From: Cryptomeria japonica | Lineage: Eukaryota; Streptophyta; Pinopsida; Cupressales; Cupressaceae | Direction of reading: 5' to 3' | Assembly: GCF_030272615.1 (NCBI RefSeq) | Contig: NC_081412.1 | Coordinates: 339,876,870-339,940,869, forward strand | DNA: 64,000 nucleotides | In this document: positions 1 to 11,234 of the stretch, piece by piece | Position numbering within the stretch: position 1 is the first letter of the stretch | Layout: each line of letters opens with the position of its first letter | Notes under the pieces: model-generated | What the model was told of the DNA's origin: nothing | The model's database searches: none | Seen by the model: the letters and a program-made list of their open reading frames with translations, nothing else | Made by a program: the position numbers and the translations under genes

Positions 1-200
1 AATTGTGCCAATTCTCTGAAGTGTAGCTCAAGGTCCTTTTTGCCAAACCTGTTAATCAACCTTTGTGTAAAATCAGCATATGAGGTAACACTATCTTGTC
101 CCAAGGTCACTAACCCATGGTACCACCACCCACGAGCCTTCAAAGGGTGCACACATTGCGAAGTCCTCCAAAGAAGGATCCATGCATATTAGAACGCTTT
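1..200 (-). pseudogene. Retrotransposon gag fragment (Ty3/gypsy type)
   Basis: Read on the minus strand, about 60 codons give a gag-like peptide with the core KARGWWYHGLV, then a stretch around DFTQRLINRFGKKDLELHFR running off the left edge. This is the usual core of a plant retrotransposon gag (capsid), which packages element RNA. A stop lies just upstream, so this is a broken piece whose C-terminal part is outside the window. The coding side is cut near 309 by the insertion described next. Family assignment rests on pattern only. Confidence 0.6.
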
Positions 201-484
201 AAATCCTTATCAATACTTAGCGCAGCCTTTTATGGGTTCTCCAAAGCCATCTGTGGCCTCTTCAAAGTAGTTGCAGCCTTTACAAGTTATTGTACCATTA
301 TTTGGAGGGGGTCATACCATAGCAGCAAAAAACATTTGGGGAAAAAATCGGCAAACCAAAAGTATAATTATTTTTGAGAAAAACGTGAAAAATTTGGATT
401 TTGAAAAAAAACATATAAATTGTAAAAAAAGATACAAAAACTATTTATTTTCCAATTTAAGGGCATTTCCATAGCATACAGATA

Positions 485-1289
485 TAGAGAGTTTATAAAA
501 TAGAGAGTTTAATGGTTTAACCCATAAATTGTCAAAAATAGATTATTCTTGTTCATATTCATATTGCTGACTATATTGCATTGCACAAAACATACTTTAT
601 AGTACTTAAATAATAACACTAGATGGTGATAGTTGTACAAAGTCAACATATAAATGAAGTACAAAGTTCCAACAACTCAAATGTAGCCAATGACTCTTGC
701 TAGTACAAATAGAACACTCATGCTAGAGAGTAGGAGGTCCCAATGATGAAGTTCTTGGGTAAGAGCCCGTCCTAGCTCATTGAGTAATATGAGGATCCAA
801 GTTCGTCTCCACTAGGATCTCAAAATCCTTGCTCAAGAAAATCTCTTGGTGTAGGTTTGATGTAATAGTTTTTTAGTTAGTGCTACCTTAGTGCATCACT
901 CACAGCTATATTAAGTTGGCAGAAAACTAGCAAGGGGGTTAAGATGAAGTGAAGTGGAAGAGTAGAATTTGCACTCGAGTAAGCCTAGCCAATATTTGAT
1001 TTATAGTGTAGGGAGTGGATTTAAAAAAACACTTACTTTGCAAGATTTTCTTTATAAATGAAGGTTGGTGCTATAGATTTTCTTTATAGTGTAGAGAGTG
1101 GACTTAAAAAAACACTTACTACTAGTGGAAATCTTTAATGCATTTTGAGATTAAGAATCAAACAAATTCTATACATATTCTTTATTGTTTACATCGAATT
1201 GATTTTTTTTTGTGATTCTAAATGAACTGAGAGTGGATATTTAACTAGCTAGACATGAAATGATGGTCCTTCCCTAGACCTTCCGTCTA
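485..1289. repeat. Non-coding stretch with a 38-bp direct duplication
   Basis: No reading frame is supported here. A block reading TTATAGTGTAG.GAGTGGA.TTAAAAAAACACTTACT occurs at about 1000-1037 and again at 1083-1120 with two differences, a local duplication of period about 83 bp. Otherwise I see nothing in this stretch. Confidence 0.5.
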
Positions 1290-1740
1290 CGACTTTATAA
1301 AAAATTCACAATTTTTATTTTGTTATAATTTACATAAAAAAATAGTGTCAAATAAAATAATAAATAACTTTCTTTGTATTATAAGAGGACGAGTGTAGGA
1401 CATGCATTATGAGTTAAGAGGATGAGTTAAGTACATGCATTAGGTTACAATTATAATTATATAGAATTTTTTATTAAATTAAGATTATGATTATAATTAA
1501 TAAAAATATATTAATTGATTTTTAAATTAGATTTAATTTTTAAAATTATAATTATAATTATTATTAAAAATTCTAAATTAAGATTATGATTATAATTAAT
1601 AAAAAATATATTTTATTGATTTTTAAATGAGATTTACTTTTTTACAATTATTATTGAAATGATTAATAGAAATTCTAAAAAATATTATAAATTCAATAAT
1701 AAAATAAATATATTCTTAATTATTATGGTCTGATTTTACA
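1290..1740. repeat. AT-rich low-complexity tract
   Basis: Long runs of AATTATAATTATAATT and related strings make this part very AT-rich. Blocks such as AATTAAGATTATGATTATAATTAATAAAA are repeated imperfectly at about 1479 and 1568. No gene is visible. Confidence 0.7.
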
Positions 1741-1785
1741 ATCAAGCATGGTTTATCATGACAAGGCTTGAAAGAAAGCGATTGC

Positions 1786-1905
1786 TTAGTCTGGATCTCC
1801 GATCGAAGAGGAATAAGGCATCATGACTACTGTGTAGGAGGCACATGGGAACGAATCGCCTAATTGCCTTTCCTCTGAACCTTTGCCGTCACCTCCTCCC
1901 CTCAT
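1786..1905 (-). CDS. Possible short captured exon, 39 codons (doubtful)
   Basis: An ATG at 1905 (minus) opens a 39-codon frame that begins MRGGGDGKGSEERQ and ends at TAA 1786. Composition is richer in GC than the AT-rich flanks, and it lies inside the putative DNA transposon, so a captured gene fragment is possible. I do not recognise the peptide and its length gives little statistical weight. Confidence 0.15.
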   Translation of the reverse strand: MRGGGDGKGSEERQLGDSFPCASYTVVMMPYSSSIGDPD

Positions 1906-2349
1906 TGATCCTTCTTTGGGAGGAGAGTAGATGCTGATTCTACTGCTTCTTCACCTTATAATAATTGAGAATTGGGGAAATGAGACGAGAATTCAGCAAG
2001 CAAAATTATGAAAATCTATTCCAATTACTGCCAATTTTCTCCTCTCACGTGACCAAGAATGCAGTAAAGGTATCGCGTGATACCAATGAATGCACATTCG
2101 TGGGTTTTTTAACTATTTCGTGGTCCTTTTAAGGTTTTTTTGCCATTTCTAGGGTTATTGTTTTTTTGCGATTTTTTGGCCGATTATTCTAATGATTTAA
2201 ATGCAATTTAAACCCTAAAAAATAATGGAAAATCATTGACCGATTTTTCCATCATTTTTTGGGAAAAAAATCGTGCCCTAAGACAACTAATGATTAATCA
2301 CGATCAGTAGAGATTTTTTGCCGACTAATGCTTCTATGGGTCATACCAT

Positions 2350-3469
2350 TCTTTGGGAGAGTCGTATAGCCTTTAAGGAGGTATAATGAATGAGAATGGG
2401 TTTTTTATTGGAATGTCAATCTTCCTTCAACAATCGTCAGCAATAAATTTATGAATAATTATATTTTGATATGTGCCATCAGCCTGTAATGTATTTATGA
2501 ATATATCTGTCTACAACAGCAATGTACACATTTATGATTTATCAAATGATATTTGGAGCATAATTATTTCCGTAATTTGGTGAAAATTATCATTAAAAAT
2601 CTGGAATTGAGAAAAATAATTATATGGTGATTATTTATGATATCTACCAAAAGCATTATTGAATTATGCACTTCTATCCACTTGAATGCAAACTATTTGA
2701 CTAAATGCTTGCATGATAAAAAAATGTGAATATTGCAAGTGGGGTCAAAAAAATCCTAGGTAGTAACATTTCATACCCATATTGCAAACAAGTTAGTTGA
2801 CAATATCACCAAGGCCATGTGGTGTTATATGTCTAGTACTACTCCCTTTCTAGGTGGATAGACTTGTTACTGATGACCTATGGGCAATAGACATCAAAAC
2901 CCACCATCTTGGAAAGGTTCATTACTTGAGGACATCATACTTTCAACCTACACCACCATTTCAGGATTCAGCATGGACATACAGTGTAGTATTAGAAGCA
3001 TTGTAGTCCTCTTCCTAGTTGTATGATGTACATGACCCATATGAAGTGAGTATGGACCATCGGTTAGTATGGGATGCACCATAGTCCTCTTCCCAGACAT
3101 CTCATTGAAGAACCCGTAAGTCCTGTTTCCCTCCCTTTGACCTTGACACCATACTTGGGATTGTTCTTTGGATAATGTGCTAAGTTCACTTGGTTGGGGC
3201 GGATGGAGCAGCTGTCGACGTGGTTGAGTTTGTTGCACCCTTGGGTCAAGAAATAAGGACCTAAGCATCCAATTTATATGCATGACAACTCAAACTCATC
3301 TCCAGGTTGTCTTAAGTTATGAGCATTGTGTTTTGATATTTGTTTATTCATTGTTGTATGAATTGGACAATGTCGCGTATTTATAAATGCTGCTAGTTTA
3401 ACTTTCAACCATTTATGTGTTGGCAGTTGCTAGCTCAAAAGCTGCTTCTTAAACATAAGTGGTGGTGAT
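2350..3469. other. Stretch without recognisable gene
   Basis: Open frames here are short and match nothing I know; the longest, 111 codons on the minus strand at 2948-3283, has no domain-like pattern. The right part may be decayed upstream pol of copia remnant K, but I could not trace its frame before about 3470. Confidence 0.4.
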
Positions 3470-4019
3470 GATATTGTGATTCTCGTTGTTTGTGTTGATG
3501 ATTTTGCTATCAACGATTGTGAGATCAAATGCTATTAAGAATGTAAAATTATAATCAGATTTATGCTTGACTTTTGACATGACAAACTTGGGCCTCCTAC
3601 ATTGTTGTTAAGGTGTAGAACTTAGCAACTTAGTCATTCGATCATTAACTCTCGAGTCAAATATGCCAAAAAATATTCTGGAAAAATTCAAGATGGAAAG
3701 ATTCTCATCCCTTGTCTACAATTGTAGACATTGGGCTTCAATATTTAGCCCATGTTGACATACCACTGGTCAATGAATCAGCATTCAAATAATTAATAAG
3801 AAATTTGATCTATCTTACATCCACTTGACCATATCTATGTTTTTTGGTAAGCTATCTTTCTTGGTTCCTATTACAAGCAAAATTAATCCACCAGAAAGCA
3901 GCAAAATAATAAGTACTCCAATATGTTAAAAATAAACTTGGCATTTGCATCATGTACCAACAGTCTTCAAAGTTCACGTCATCAAGCTACAAAAACTCTG
4001 ATTAGGCTAGTTTTGTTGA
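3470..4019 (+). pseudogene. Copia remnant K, left part: reverse transcriptase
   Basis: Decayed Ty1/copia pol. The RT active-site strand is readable as LVVCVDDFAI near 3480-3512. It is followed by a degenerate RVKYAKK segment and, near 3760-3830, by a stretch around LIRNLIYLTST that matches the usual SLMYLVNTRPD region before RNase H. Many stops and shifts interrupt it. The frame is cut at 4019 by transposon T1 inside the RNase H start (equivalent of DSDWAG) and resumes at 27404. This is the oldest layer of the nest. Confidence 0.7.
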
Positions 4020-4284
4020 CAAGACTCTACGAGTCTTGGCAAGACTTGCCGCCGAGTCCCGAGGCGGTTCGCCCTTGCCTCGGCCAGGCGCCTCTGGACT
4101 CAGACTCGGCCAAAAAAGCCAAAAAAATTTAAAAAGTCTTTGTTTTAAATAAAATAAACGGTGAATATGTCCAAGGATGATGTGGATGTTCGGAATTGCA
4201 TGTAGAAAATATCAATTAAATGCAAATAAAGATTAAACAGAGGAATGAAATAAAAGTTGTTTGAGTTTTTGCCCTAGACCCTGC

Positions 4285-4329
4285 AAGGGGCGCTGCCCCT
4301 TGACCTCGTCTTGGGGGTGCTACCCCCAA
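4285..4329 (+). repeat. Paired G/C hairpins in T1
   Basis: AAGGGGC-GCT-GCCCCTT (4285-4301) and TTGGGGG-TGCTA-CCCCCAA (4311-4329) are perfect short inverted repeats with tiny loops. The same two types recur in T2 on the opposite strand, so they belong to the transposon family. Confidence 0.75.
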
Positions 4330-4604
4330 ACCCCTGTTGAATAATTTGGGGGCAAACTGCACCGATAAAAGTGGGGAAAATTTAACCTCTGAGCAGATTA
4401 GGCTCCATATAACAACAATGGATGAGGATGTTGAAGTCACTAAGGCTGAGCCTGAGCCTGAGCTTGAGCCTAAGACACAGGCAGATATCATGGCTGTAGA
4501 ATGTTCCAGGACCTATCTTAGGCACACACGTAGGATGGTTGCAGGGTCAAGTGATCAATGATCATTGATATTGGCTCCTCTGAGCCTTAGACTTCTAGGC
4601 TCTA

Positions 4605-4709
4605 GCTTTTATGTTGAACTTGATATATGTTTTGAACTTTTGATGACATGGATTTCATATTCCATGAATTTTGTAGACATTTGACACTATCTATATTTCT
4701 AATGTGTAG
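4605..4709 (+). repeat. 105-bp target duplication of element A, left copy
   Basis: This T1 segment ends with AATGTGTAG directly at the first base of A's 5' LTR. The same 105 bases recur at 27025-27129 directly after A's truncated 3' end, with one difference (AACTTGAT versus AACTCGAT). Beyond 27129 the sequence carries on as T1. Normal retrotransposon insertion duplicates only about 5 bp. Confidence 0.9.
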
Positions 4710-5041
4710 TGTTAGGGGTCAATAACACATGTTAGTTTATAGTGGGGTCGGGTGTTTATGTTTTGTTATGTTTGAGTCGTCGAAAGGTTCCCGTGGGGAA
4801 GTTGGTAGTTAGTGCCGGTTGGCAACTTGGCCAACCATCGAGTCTATTTATGGCATGGATGGAACCTGGGCAACGATGGTATTGTATTGGCATATTGGAG
4901 AATTCAATAAAGATATCATTATTTTGTCATAGTTGTTCTGTCATTGTTGGTTATGCTTTGATATATATTAATGTTCTGTTACATGAATTGTTGGTACGTG
5001 TGGGATATCTCTGTTTATCCGTGAGTTTACCAACCTCACCA
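4710..5041 (+). repeat. 5' LTR of element A
   Basis: It begins TGTTAGGGGTC at 4710, the same bases that follow the 3' purine tract at 26999. It contains TATTTATGGC near 4845 as a possible TATA region and AATAAAG near 4909 as a possible poly(A) signal. The right boundary is estimated from the primer site at 5058, since no full 3' LTR is available for comparison; a CA lies near 5041. The motif GGTTGGCAACTTGGCCAACC near 4818 resembles GTTGGCAGGCTTAACCAACC in the A2 LTR. Confidence 0.7.
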
Positions 5042-5057
5042 TAAGGACTAAAATTTT

Positions 5058-5070
5058 TGGCATCGTTGCC
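5058..5070 (+). promoter_or_regulatory. Primer-binding site of element A (tRNA-Asp-like, decayed)
   Basis: TGGCATCGTTGCC differs slightly from TGGCGCCGTTGCC, the complement of the 3' end of plant tRNA-Asp(GUC), seen intact in element B. The changes could be deamination of CpG. Confidence 0.6.
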
Positions 5071-5091
5071 TGTACGAACCTGGAGATAACT

Positions 5092-7222
5092 ATGGCTGCA
5101 GGCAGAAGGAATTAATGTCCAACCATTCAACCAGCAATTAACTGTCGTAGATAGTGACACACACGAAGAAAGTACCACGGAAGAGGCACGAGAGGATCAG
5201 TTGACAATAGACTTGGTAGAGTTGTGGGACGTGTCGGTCACGCAGTATGTGCAGAGGGAGGCTCAAGAGAGAGCCGTCTCTGAAGGCACGGTACGTGGTG
5301 AACTCAAAGTCAGCACTCCCGTCTTTGATCTACTCGAAAGTATTCCAAGGTTGCTTGCCAAAAATCTGATTGCACTCCAAGACCGAAGAGAGGAAACTGC
5401 ACGGGAACTCCGTCGGCAACAAGCACTCCAAAGGTACAAAGAGCGGAACCGTAGGGAGGAAGAGGAAAGGGAGACAAGCCGGTGTCGTACCCCCGACAAT
5501 TCAATGCCCCTACGGCCAAACAAAGACAAATGTACCACTACCACCGAAGGAGTAAACGAGGGAACCGTACGAAGATCCCTCCGCATAAAAGAACAGGCTG
5601 AGCGGAGACGACGGCTAAGGGAAGTTGTTGACTCAAAGAGCCCTGAGGAACATAGCAGAAGTCGGAGTGTGAGTCGGAGTCGTAGTCAGGAGAGACAAAG
5701 ACCGTGTACGTGGAAGGAGTTGGAGGAGGTCGCCAGGAACCTTCCACTTCAAGACGTAGCGGAGGAAGATCTTGCTGACCAGGCCCCACACTCAATGTCA
5801 AGTGAAGAAAACTCCGGAGCCGAGTCGTAGAGCAGCCCGTTAGAGTATTTTGAACAAGGAGAGGAGGCGGTATGGAATCTGCACGAAGAGATCGCCAATA
5901 TTTTTCAAACGACATTATCCAACATCAGGAATTTGTCCTTGTCAGAGGAAACCTAAATAGGAGGGTTAGACCCAGAAACCCCAGGAAGGAGGGACTATAG
6001 CAGCGAGGATGAGCAAAGCCCTGCGGACAGGGGTCCAACCATGTCAAACGCGTATGGTACCTTCCAAACACATAATACCTTCCGGGCATATAATAACTTC
6101 CAAGCGCTACATAAAACCCTCCAGACGAAAACAATGGCACACATTCCAGAGAAACAAAAGCTTCCAAAATTCATGGGAAACGGATCGGAGGATCCCATAC
6201 GACATTGTAAGACATGCGTGACCATTTGGGAGGCAAATGGCCAAGACGACTAGGATTACTAGTTGAAGGCATTTCCAGCCACCCTGCAAGGAATAGTGAT
6301 TGACTAGTATACGGACCTGGATGCCCAGTATAAAACATCATGGAACAATTTGAAGAAGGCTTTCCAAGAGGAGTTTAAACTCCTACGGGATGACAATGAA
6401 ATAATGGCGGAAATTTACAATACCAAGCAGGGAAAAAGTGAAAGTGTGCAGGCCTATAACAGAAGGCTGAGGGAATTGCTCAACAAAATGGAGAACCAAC
6501 TGGCTGATGGCCTGAAGAAAAGATGGTTTGTTGAAGGACTGGTACCATCTCTCAGACGAAAGATGAAGGTGGTCCCTCCGCCCTCGTATGACGAAGCATA
6601 CAACTGCGCAATGGATATTGAGAGTGAAAATAAGACCCCCCGAGAGAAGCGCTGGGTGAGCGATGGTGATAGTACGAATGAAGACAGCGACGGGGAATCC
6701 AAGACCGTACAAGCACTCCAAAGGGATATGATGAGGATGATGAAAGAACTAAAGGCTGACAAAGAAAATGGCAAGGAAGGGAAGGAACTATGGTGCACCG
6801 ACTGTAAGACAGAAGGGCACACTAAGGGGAGTTGCCCTCAAAAAGCCTTCTGTGACATCTGCAAAGTAATGGGACATTCCATTAAGGAATGTCCATACAA
6901 CTTGAAAGCACGGAGCACACAAGTGCTCTCCACCGAACCCGACCAAGTCACACCGCCAGTGACACTTCCGAAGTCGGCAGCAAACTCAAACGCCTCTCCT
7001 GGAGGGTACCGAAACAACCAACGGGGTAACAACAGGTCCAACAATAACACGCCGAGTAGAATTCAGTACGATGCAAAAGGACAACCCATGATCTAATGCC
7101 GGAAATGCAACGAATGGGATCACTTTGCGCAGTAGTGTCAAAATGGAGATGGCACAGAGAGTTTGTTGTGCAAATGGTGCGGTCCGGGGAATCACGAGGA
7201 CATAGAGTGTCCAAAGCAAAAA
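5092..7222 (+). pseudogene. Element A gag with four CCHC zinc knuckles
   Basis: An ATG at 5092 begins MAAGRR but the main frame lies in another register, so a frameshift is early. A charged arginine/glutamate-rich region (5200-5830) is followed by the capsid-like part near 6130-6620 (KLPKFMGNGSEDP, FQEEFKLLRDD, VQAYNRRLRELL). Two CX2CX4HX4C knuckles are at 6794-6835 and 6851-6892, a third at 7097-7138 contains an in-frame TAG, and a fourth is at 7169-7210. Gag binds and packages the RNA; most plant gypsy gags have one or two knuckles. Several TAG/TAA stops break the frame. Confidence 0.75.
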
Positions 7223-8029
7223 GGGGCGAATATGGTTGAGGTAGAAGAACTGGAGGAAGGTGTATTGGCAATCACAAGATTGCAAAACAAGAAAGCCATG
7301 TATCCTGACCCTCGCATGCAGAAGGAAAGACTCCAGGAAGCCAGGGCAGACATTGAACGTGCGATGGCAGAAGAACGGAGGGCCTCGCATTCGGCTGCCA
7401 GTACCCCACTTCAGTCGGGACCGGAAAAAACTATCATTAAGCAGATGTTACAGACCATTATACCCGTACGGGTATCCGACCTCTTACAGACCATGCCGCA
7501 ATTGAGGATGGCCCTGACAAATGCAGTCGGTGACACCGCCATTGACCAAGAGCACCGAACGACGACAGGACCACCTAGTACAGCTTCAATGAAGGAACCT
7601 GGTACGGATGCCATAGACCCTATGCTGCTCACCGTAAGCATTGGACGGAAACCCGTCGCGGTGGAGATAGAGATAATGGGACAGAAGCTCACAAACACTA
7701 TTGTGGATGGCGGGTCTGGAGTCAACGTGCTACCAGATGAAACTTGGAGAGGTCTTGGCAAACCTACCCTCTGGCCACCAACATTCCACCTCGTCGATGC
7801 GGATTAGCATGACATCAAACCTCTCGAGACTCTCATGGCACAAAAGGTGGTGATCGGGACACAACAATTCCTTCTAGACTTCGTAGTCATTCCACTGGAG
7901 AGAAAAGTGTACAACGCCCTCCTGGGAAGGGGATGGTTGATCATGGCTAGAGCCAATAATTACTGGAAGAAGAATACACTCTCAATTGAGACTGGAGGTC
8001 ATAAGTATGTGATTGACCTGAGGAATTAG
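7223..8029 (+). pseudogene. Element A aspartic protease region
   Basis: The retropepsin core reads NTIVDGGSGVNVLP with the catalytic Asp at 7705, followed by the usual hydrophobic flap side and LLGRGWL near 7919-7940 (the ILG(R)PW-like motif). The catalytic triplet is D-G-G rather than D-S/T-G, which may be a lineage trait or a mutation. A TAG at 7805 interrupts it. The protease would cut the gag-pol precursor. Confidence 0.7.
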
Positions 8030-8398
8030 GCCATCAGTGAAGAGATTGCATTGTCTGACTCCGACTCGGAGGACTCAAATAGATGGGAGTGGGGTTCCAA
8101 AGGAGAGAGAGGAGGGAGGGAACCCAACAAGGAAGGAGTGCTGGAACTGGACGGATGCTCTGAAGATGGAACTAGTTCATTGGCCGGACTCTTCCATTGG
8201 CAGATGGAGGACTACGAGGTCTTCCACCCGGAGTACCACATGCTGCAAATATGGGAGATTGGGGAATCAAGTGGTGGTACATAAGAACAGTCATTTCCCT
8301 CGGAGTACGGTAGGTACTAGGAAGGGATGGCACTGGTGGATGACACACTAGCCCACCGGTTTGAATGAGACAAACCCATCAAGTACGAGGAAAGGGAT
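8030..8398 (+). pseudogene. Element A acidic linker between protease and RT
   Basis: This part keeps an open frame with an acidic start (ALSDSDSEDSNRWEWGS) followed by low-similarity sequence. No domain is recognised. Two in-frame stops precede the RT region. Confidence 0.4.
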
Positions 8399-10200
8399 GT
8401 GAAAAAAGTCAATCTAGGCAAGGACAGGGACCCGCAGGTGATACTCATAGGGGTTGATTGGAACCCTGTACTGAAGGTGGTGGCCTTCAGTATATTTCTG
8501 GAATACAAGGACGTCTTTGCCTGGACCTACAAGGACTTTAAGGGGGTGCCCCCGAAACTGTGCGTACATCGCATAACCAGGAGCCCAACCCGTACGGAGG
8601 AAACCGTATAGAATGAACAAGAACTACGCGGCCAAAGTGAATGAGGAAATCAACAAAATGTTGGAGGCTGGGATCATATTTAAGATGGAAACAAGTGACT
8701 GGGTCTCCGCAATAGTCATTTCTCTCAAGAAGGAGGCTAATCAGATAAGGATATGCGTAGACTTCAGGTACCTTAACGCAGTAACAATCAAAGATCCATT
8801 TCCAATCCCATTCACGGACAACATTCTAGAAGAAGTAGCTGGGCATGAGATATACACATTTCTGGATGGGTTTTCGGGATACAATCAAATAAGTTTTGTG
8901 GAAGAAGATAAGCTAAAGACCACATTCGTGGTGGAAGAGGGGGTGTACGCCTACAATCGCATGCCCTTTGGGCTATGTAATGCACTAGCAAACTTCCAGA
9001 GAATAATTTTACACATCTTTGACAAAATGTTCGTAGGGAACTTCAGGGGCATTCTTGGATGACTGGCCTATTTTCAATGATCAGGACACCCATCTAAAGG
9101 CACTTAGGGAATGTATGGAGAGGTGTTGGAAAGCTAGCCTAGCTCTTAACCCAAAGAAGTGCAACTTTATGGTACTGCAGGAAAAGCTCCTTGGCCACAC
9201 TGTTTGTAAAAAAGGTCTAAAGATAGACCCAGATAAGATAGGAGTGATCATCAACATGGAGAATCTGAAGAATGTAACAGGGGTGAAGTAATTCTTAGGC
9301 AACGTTGGCTACTACCGGAGATTTATCAAAGGCTTTGCACAAGTCTCCTGGCCCCTAGACAAGCTGACAAGGAAGGGAGAGTCATTCGTATGGGGTACGG
9401 AGCAAGAAGGAGCCTTCAAGGAATTGAAAGATCGGCTGGTGAGTGCACCGATACTGGTGTACCCAGATTGGAATAAAGAGTTTCACATACACGTCGATGC
9501 CTCCAACTTCGCCATTGGTGCTACCCTTGCACAAGTAGGGACGCAAGGATTGGATCACCCCCTTTTTTTCGCTAGCCGACTTTTGTCAAGGGCTGACCAA
9601 AACTACAGCACAACGGAGAGGGAGGCACTCAGGATGGTGTACGCTGTACAAAAGTTTCGCCACTACCTGTTGGCTACTCCATTCACGTTTTACGTGGACC
9701 ATCAGGCACTAATGTACTTGGTAAATAAACTGATCATCCAAGGTCGGGTAAGTAGATGGCTGCTGCTCTTGCAAGAATTCACCTTCACCATTATTGTGCG
9801 GCCAGGGAAGTCCCATGTGATAGTGGATCAACTGTCAAGGATCAGGTCAGAAGAGCCGGCTAAAGGGGTGAACGAGGACTTTCCAGATGTACACTTGTTC
9901 CAGATTGCAGTACTACCATCATGGTACAAGAAGATCGGCCAGTACCTCTCTACTTCCACATTCCCAAAAGAGATGTCCTCGAGGGAATGGCGGAAGCTGG
10001 CACTTAAGAGTAAGACTTTCCAACTGATCAATGGCCTGTTGTATAAAATGGGCCCCCATCAAATCCTGAGAAGATGTGTTATGGAGGAGGAAATCCCTGG
10101 TGTCTTGAAGGAGGCACATGACGGGTTAGTAGGTGGGACCAAATGCAACTGCGCGGAAAGTACTTCTGGCCGGTCTGTGGTGGCCAACTCTACACACTGA
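8399..10200 (+). pseudogene. Element A reverse transcriptase and RNase H
   Basis: The start of RT reads YKDVFAWTYKDFKGVPP, typical of Ty3/gypsy. After a stop at 8609 come RICVDFRYLN, FLDGFSGYNQI, MPFGLCNALANFQR and, after a frameshift near 9050, FLDDWPIF holding the Asp pair of the polymerase site. GYYRRFIKGFAQ follows past a TAA at 9289. RNase H begins near 9480 (HVDASNFAIGATLAQ), with TTEREAL, YAVQKFRHYL and VDHQAL. The enzyme copies element RNA to cDNA in the capsid. Confidence 0.85.
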
Positions 10201-11200
10201 CGCTTGAGAGTGGGTGGTCGGATGTGACACTTGCCAACGTGTAGGAAAACCACTCAAGCGGGACTTCATGCCCCTCTTTCCCTCTCAGCCGCAGGAGCTA
10301 TTTGAACGATGGGGTCTGGACTTCGTGGGACCTTTGAAGCCGAGCAATATGCATAGGTGCAAATATATTGTAGTGGCTACAGAATACCTCACTAAGTGGG
10401 CAGAAGCTAGAGCCTTACTAGATAACACGACTTTAAGTACGACACGGTTCTTGTATGAACAGATCGTCACTAGGTAGGAGATACCCCTTCAAATCACAAG
10501 TGACCAGGGAGTGCACTTTGTCAACCAAGTAATTCGGACCATGACCGTAGAGTTCAAAATCTTTCACAATCTCTATTGTCCGTACTACCCCCGAGCTAAC
10601 GGACAAGCAGAAGCAACCAACAAGGTATTGGTGTCAATAATTTATAAGTCGTGTGGGGTGGAGCAGGAGGATTGGGAGGAAAGGCTACCAACCGTACTGT
10701 GGGCTTACTGCACGATCTACAAGGTCACTACTGGGCATACCCTGTTCCAGCTCATGTACGGACAGGGGGCGGTGGTACCTGCCGAGTACACCGTACCAAG
10801 CCTACGGGTGGCGGTGGATAATAGACTCGGTGATGAAGAGAGCTCGAGTGCAAGGCTTAACAACCTGGTGAAACTGGACAAACGGAGGGTGATGGCACAA
10901 TGGGCAACGGAGGTAGCACAGCGACGACGAAAGTGCTGGCATAAGAAGCACCTACGATGGGTCAACTTTTGGTCAGGGCAGTTGGTTTTGAAGTATAACG
11001 GCCGGAACGAACTCTGACCGGGGAAGTTTAAAGTCCGTTGGCTCGAACCCTATAAGATCAGAGAGGTCAACAAGAATGGGGCGGTGAAGCTATCCACCTT
11101 AGATAACAATCCAATCAGGGACCCAGTGAATGGTTCGAAACTGAAAGTCTACAGAGAACGAAACAAACCTGTGATCGAGATCAACATGCTCGGATACGCT
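10080..11200 (+). pseudogene. Element A integrase
   Basis: The zinc-binding part is damaged near 10130-10250 by a shift, leaving [11 protein letters not shown]. Catalytic residues are visible: Asp in GLDFVGPL, Asp in TSDQGVHF after a TAG at 10474, and Glu in NGQAEATNK. A C-terminal RWLEPYKIREVNKNGAVKL segment near 11035-11100 matches the usual gypsy integrase tail. No chromodomain follows. Integrase would join cDNA to the chromosome. Confidence 0.85.
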
Positions 11201-11234
11201 ACAAAAGGGAACAAAGCAGAGCCCTACCGGAGAG

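Larger units (their letters stand above)
309..2349. mobile_element. Putative DNA transposon (Mutator-like?), non-autonomous
   Basis: The 12-base string GGGTCATACCAT occurs at 309-320 and 2338-2349, as expected for a target duplication flanking an insertion of about 2.0 kb. Near the inner ends, 322-350 (AAAAAAC...GGGGAAAAAATCGGC) and 2238-2268 (CCGATTTTTCC...TTTTTTGGG) form an imperfect inverted repeat. A 9-12 bp duplication with long inverted ends fits Mutator-like elements best. No transposase is visible. The inside holds AT-rich sequence (about 1290-1740) and a more GC-balanced block at 1750-2090. A chance direct repeat is not excluded. Confidence 0.4.

Noticed and set aside
2948-3283. 111-codon minus-strand frame
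   Set aside because: No recognisable motif, and it overlaps another chance frame; not supported as a gene.
5263-7390. Several minus-strand frames of 100-135 codons over A's gag
   Set aside because: Antisense shadows of the gag frame, with Ser/Leu-rich content typical of reversed charged coding sequence.
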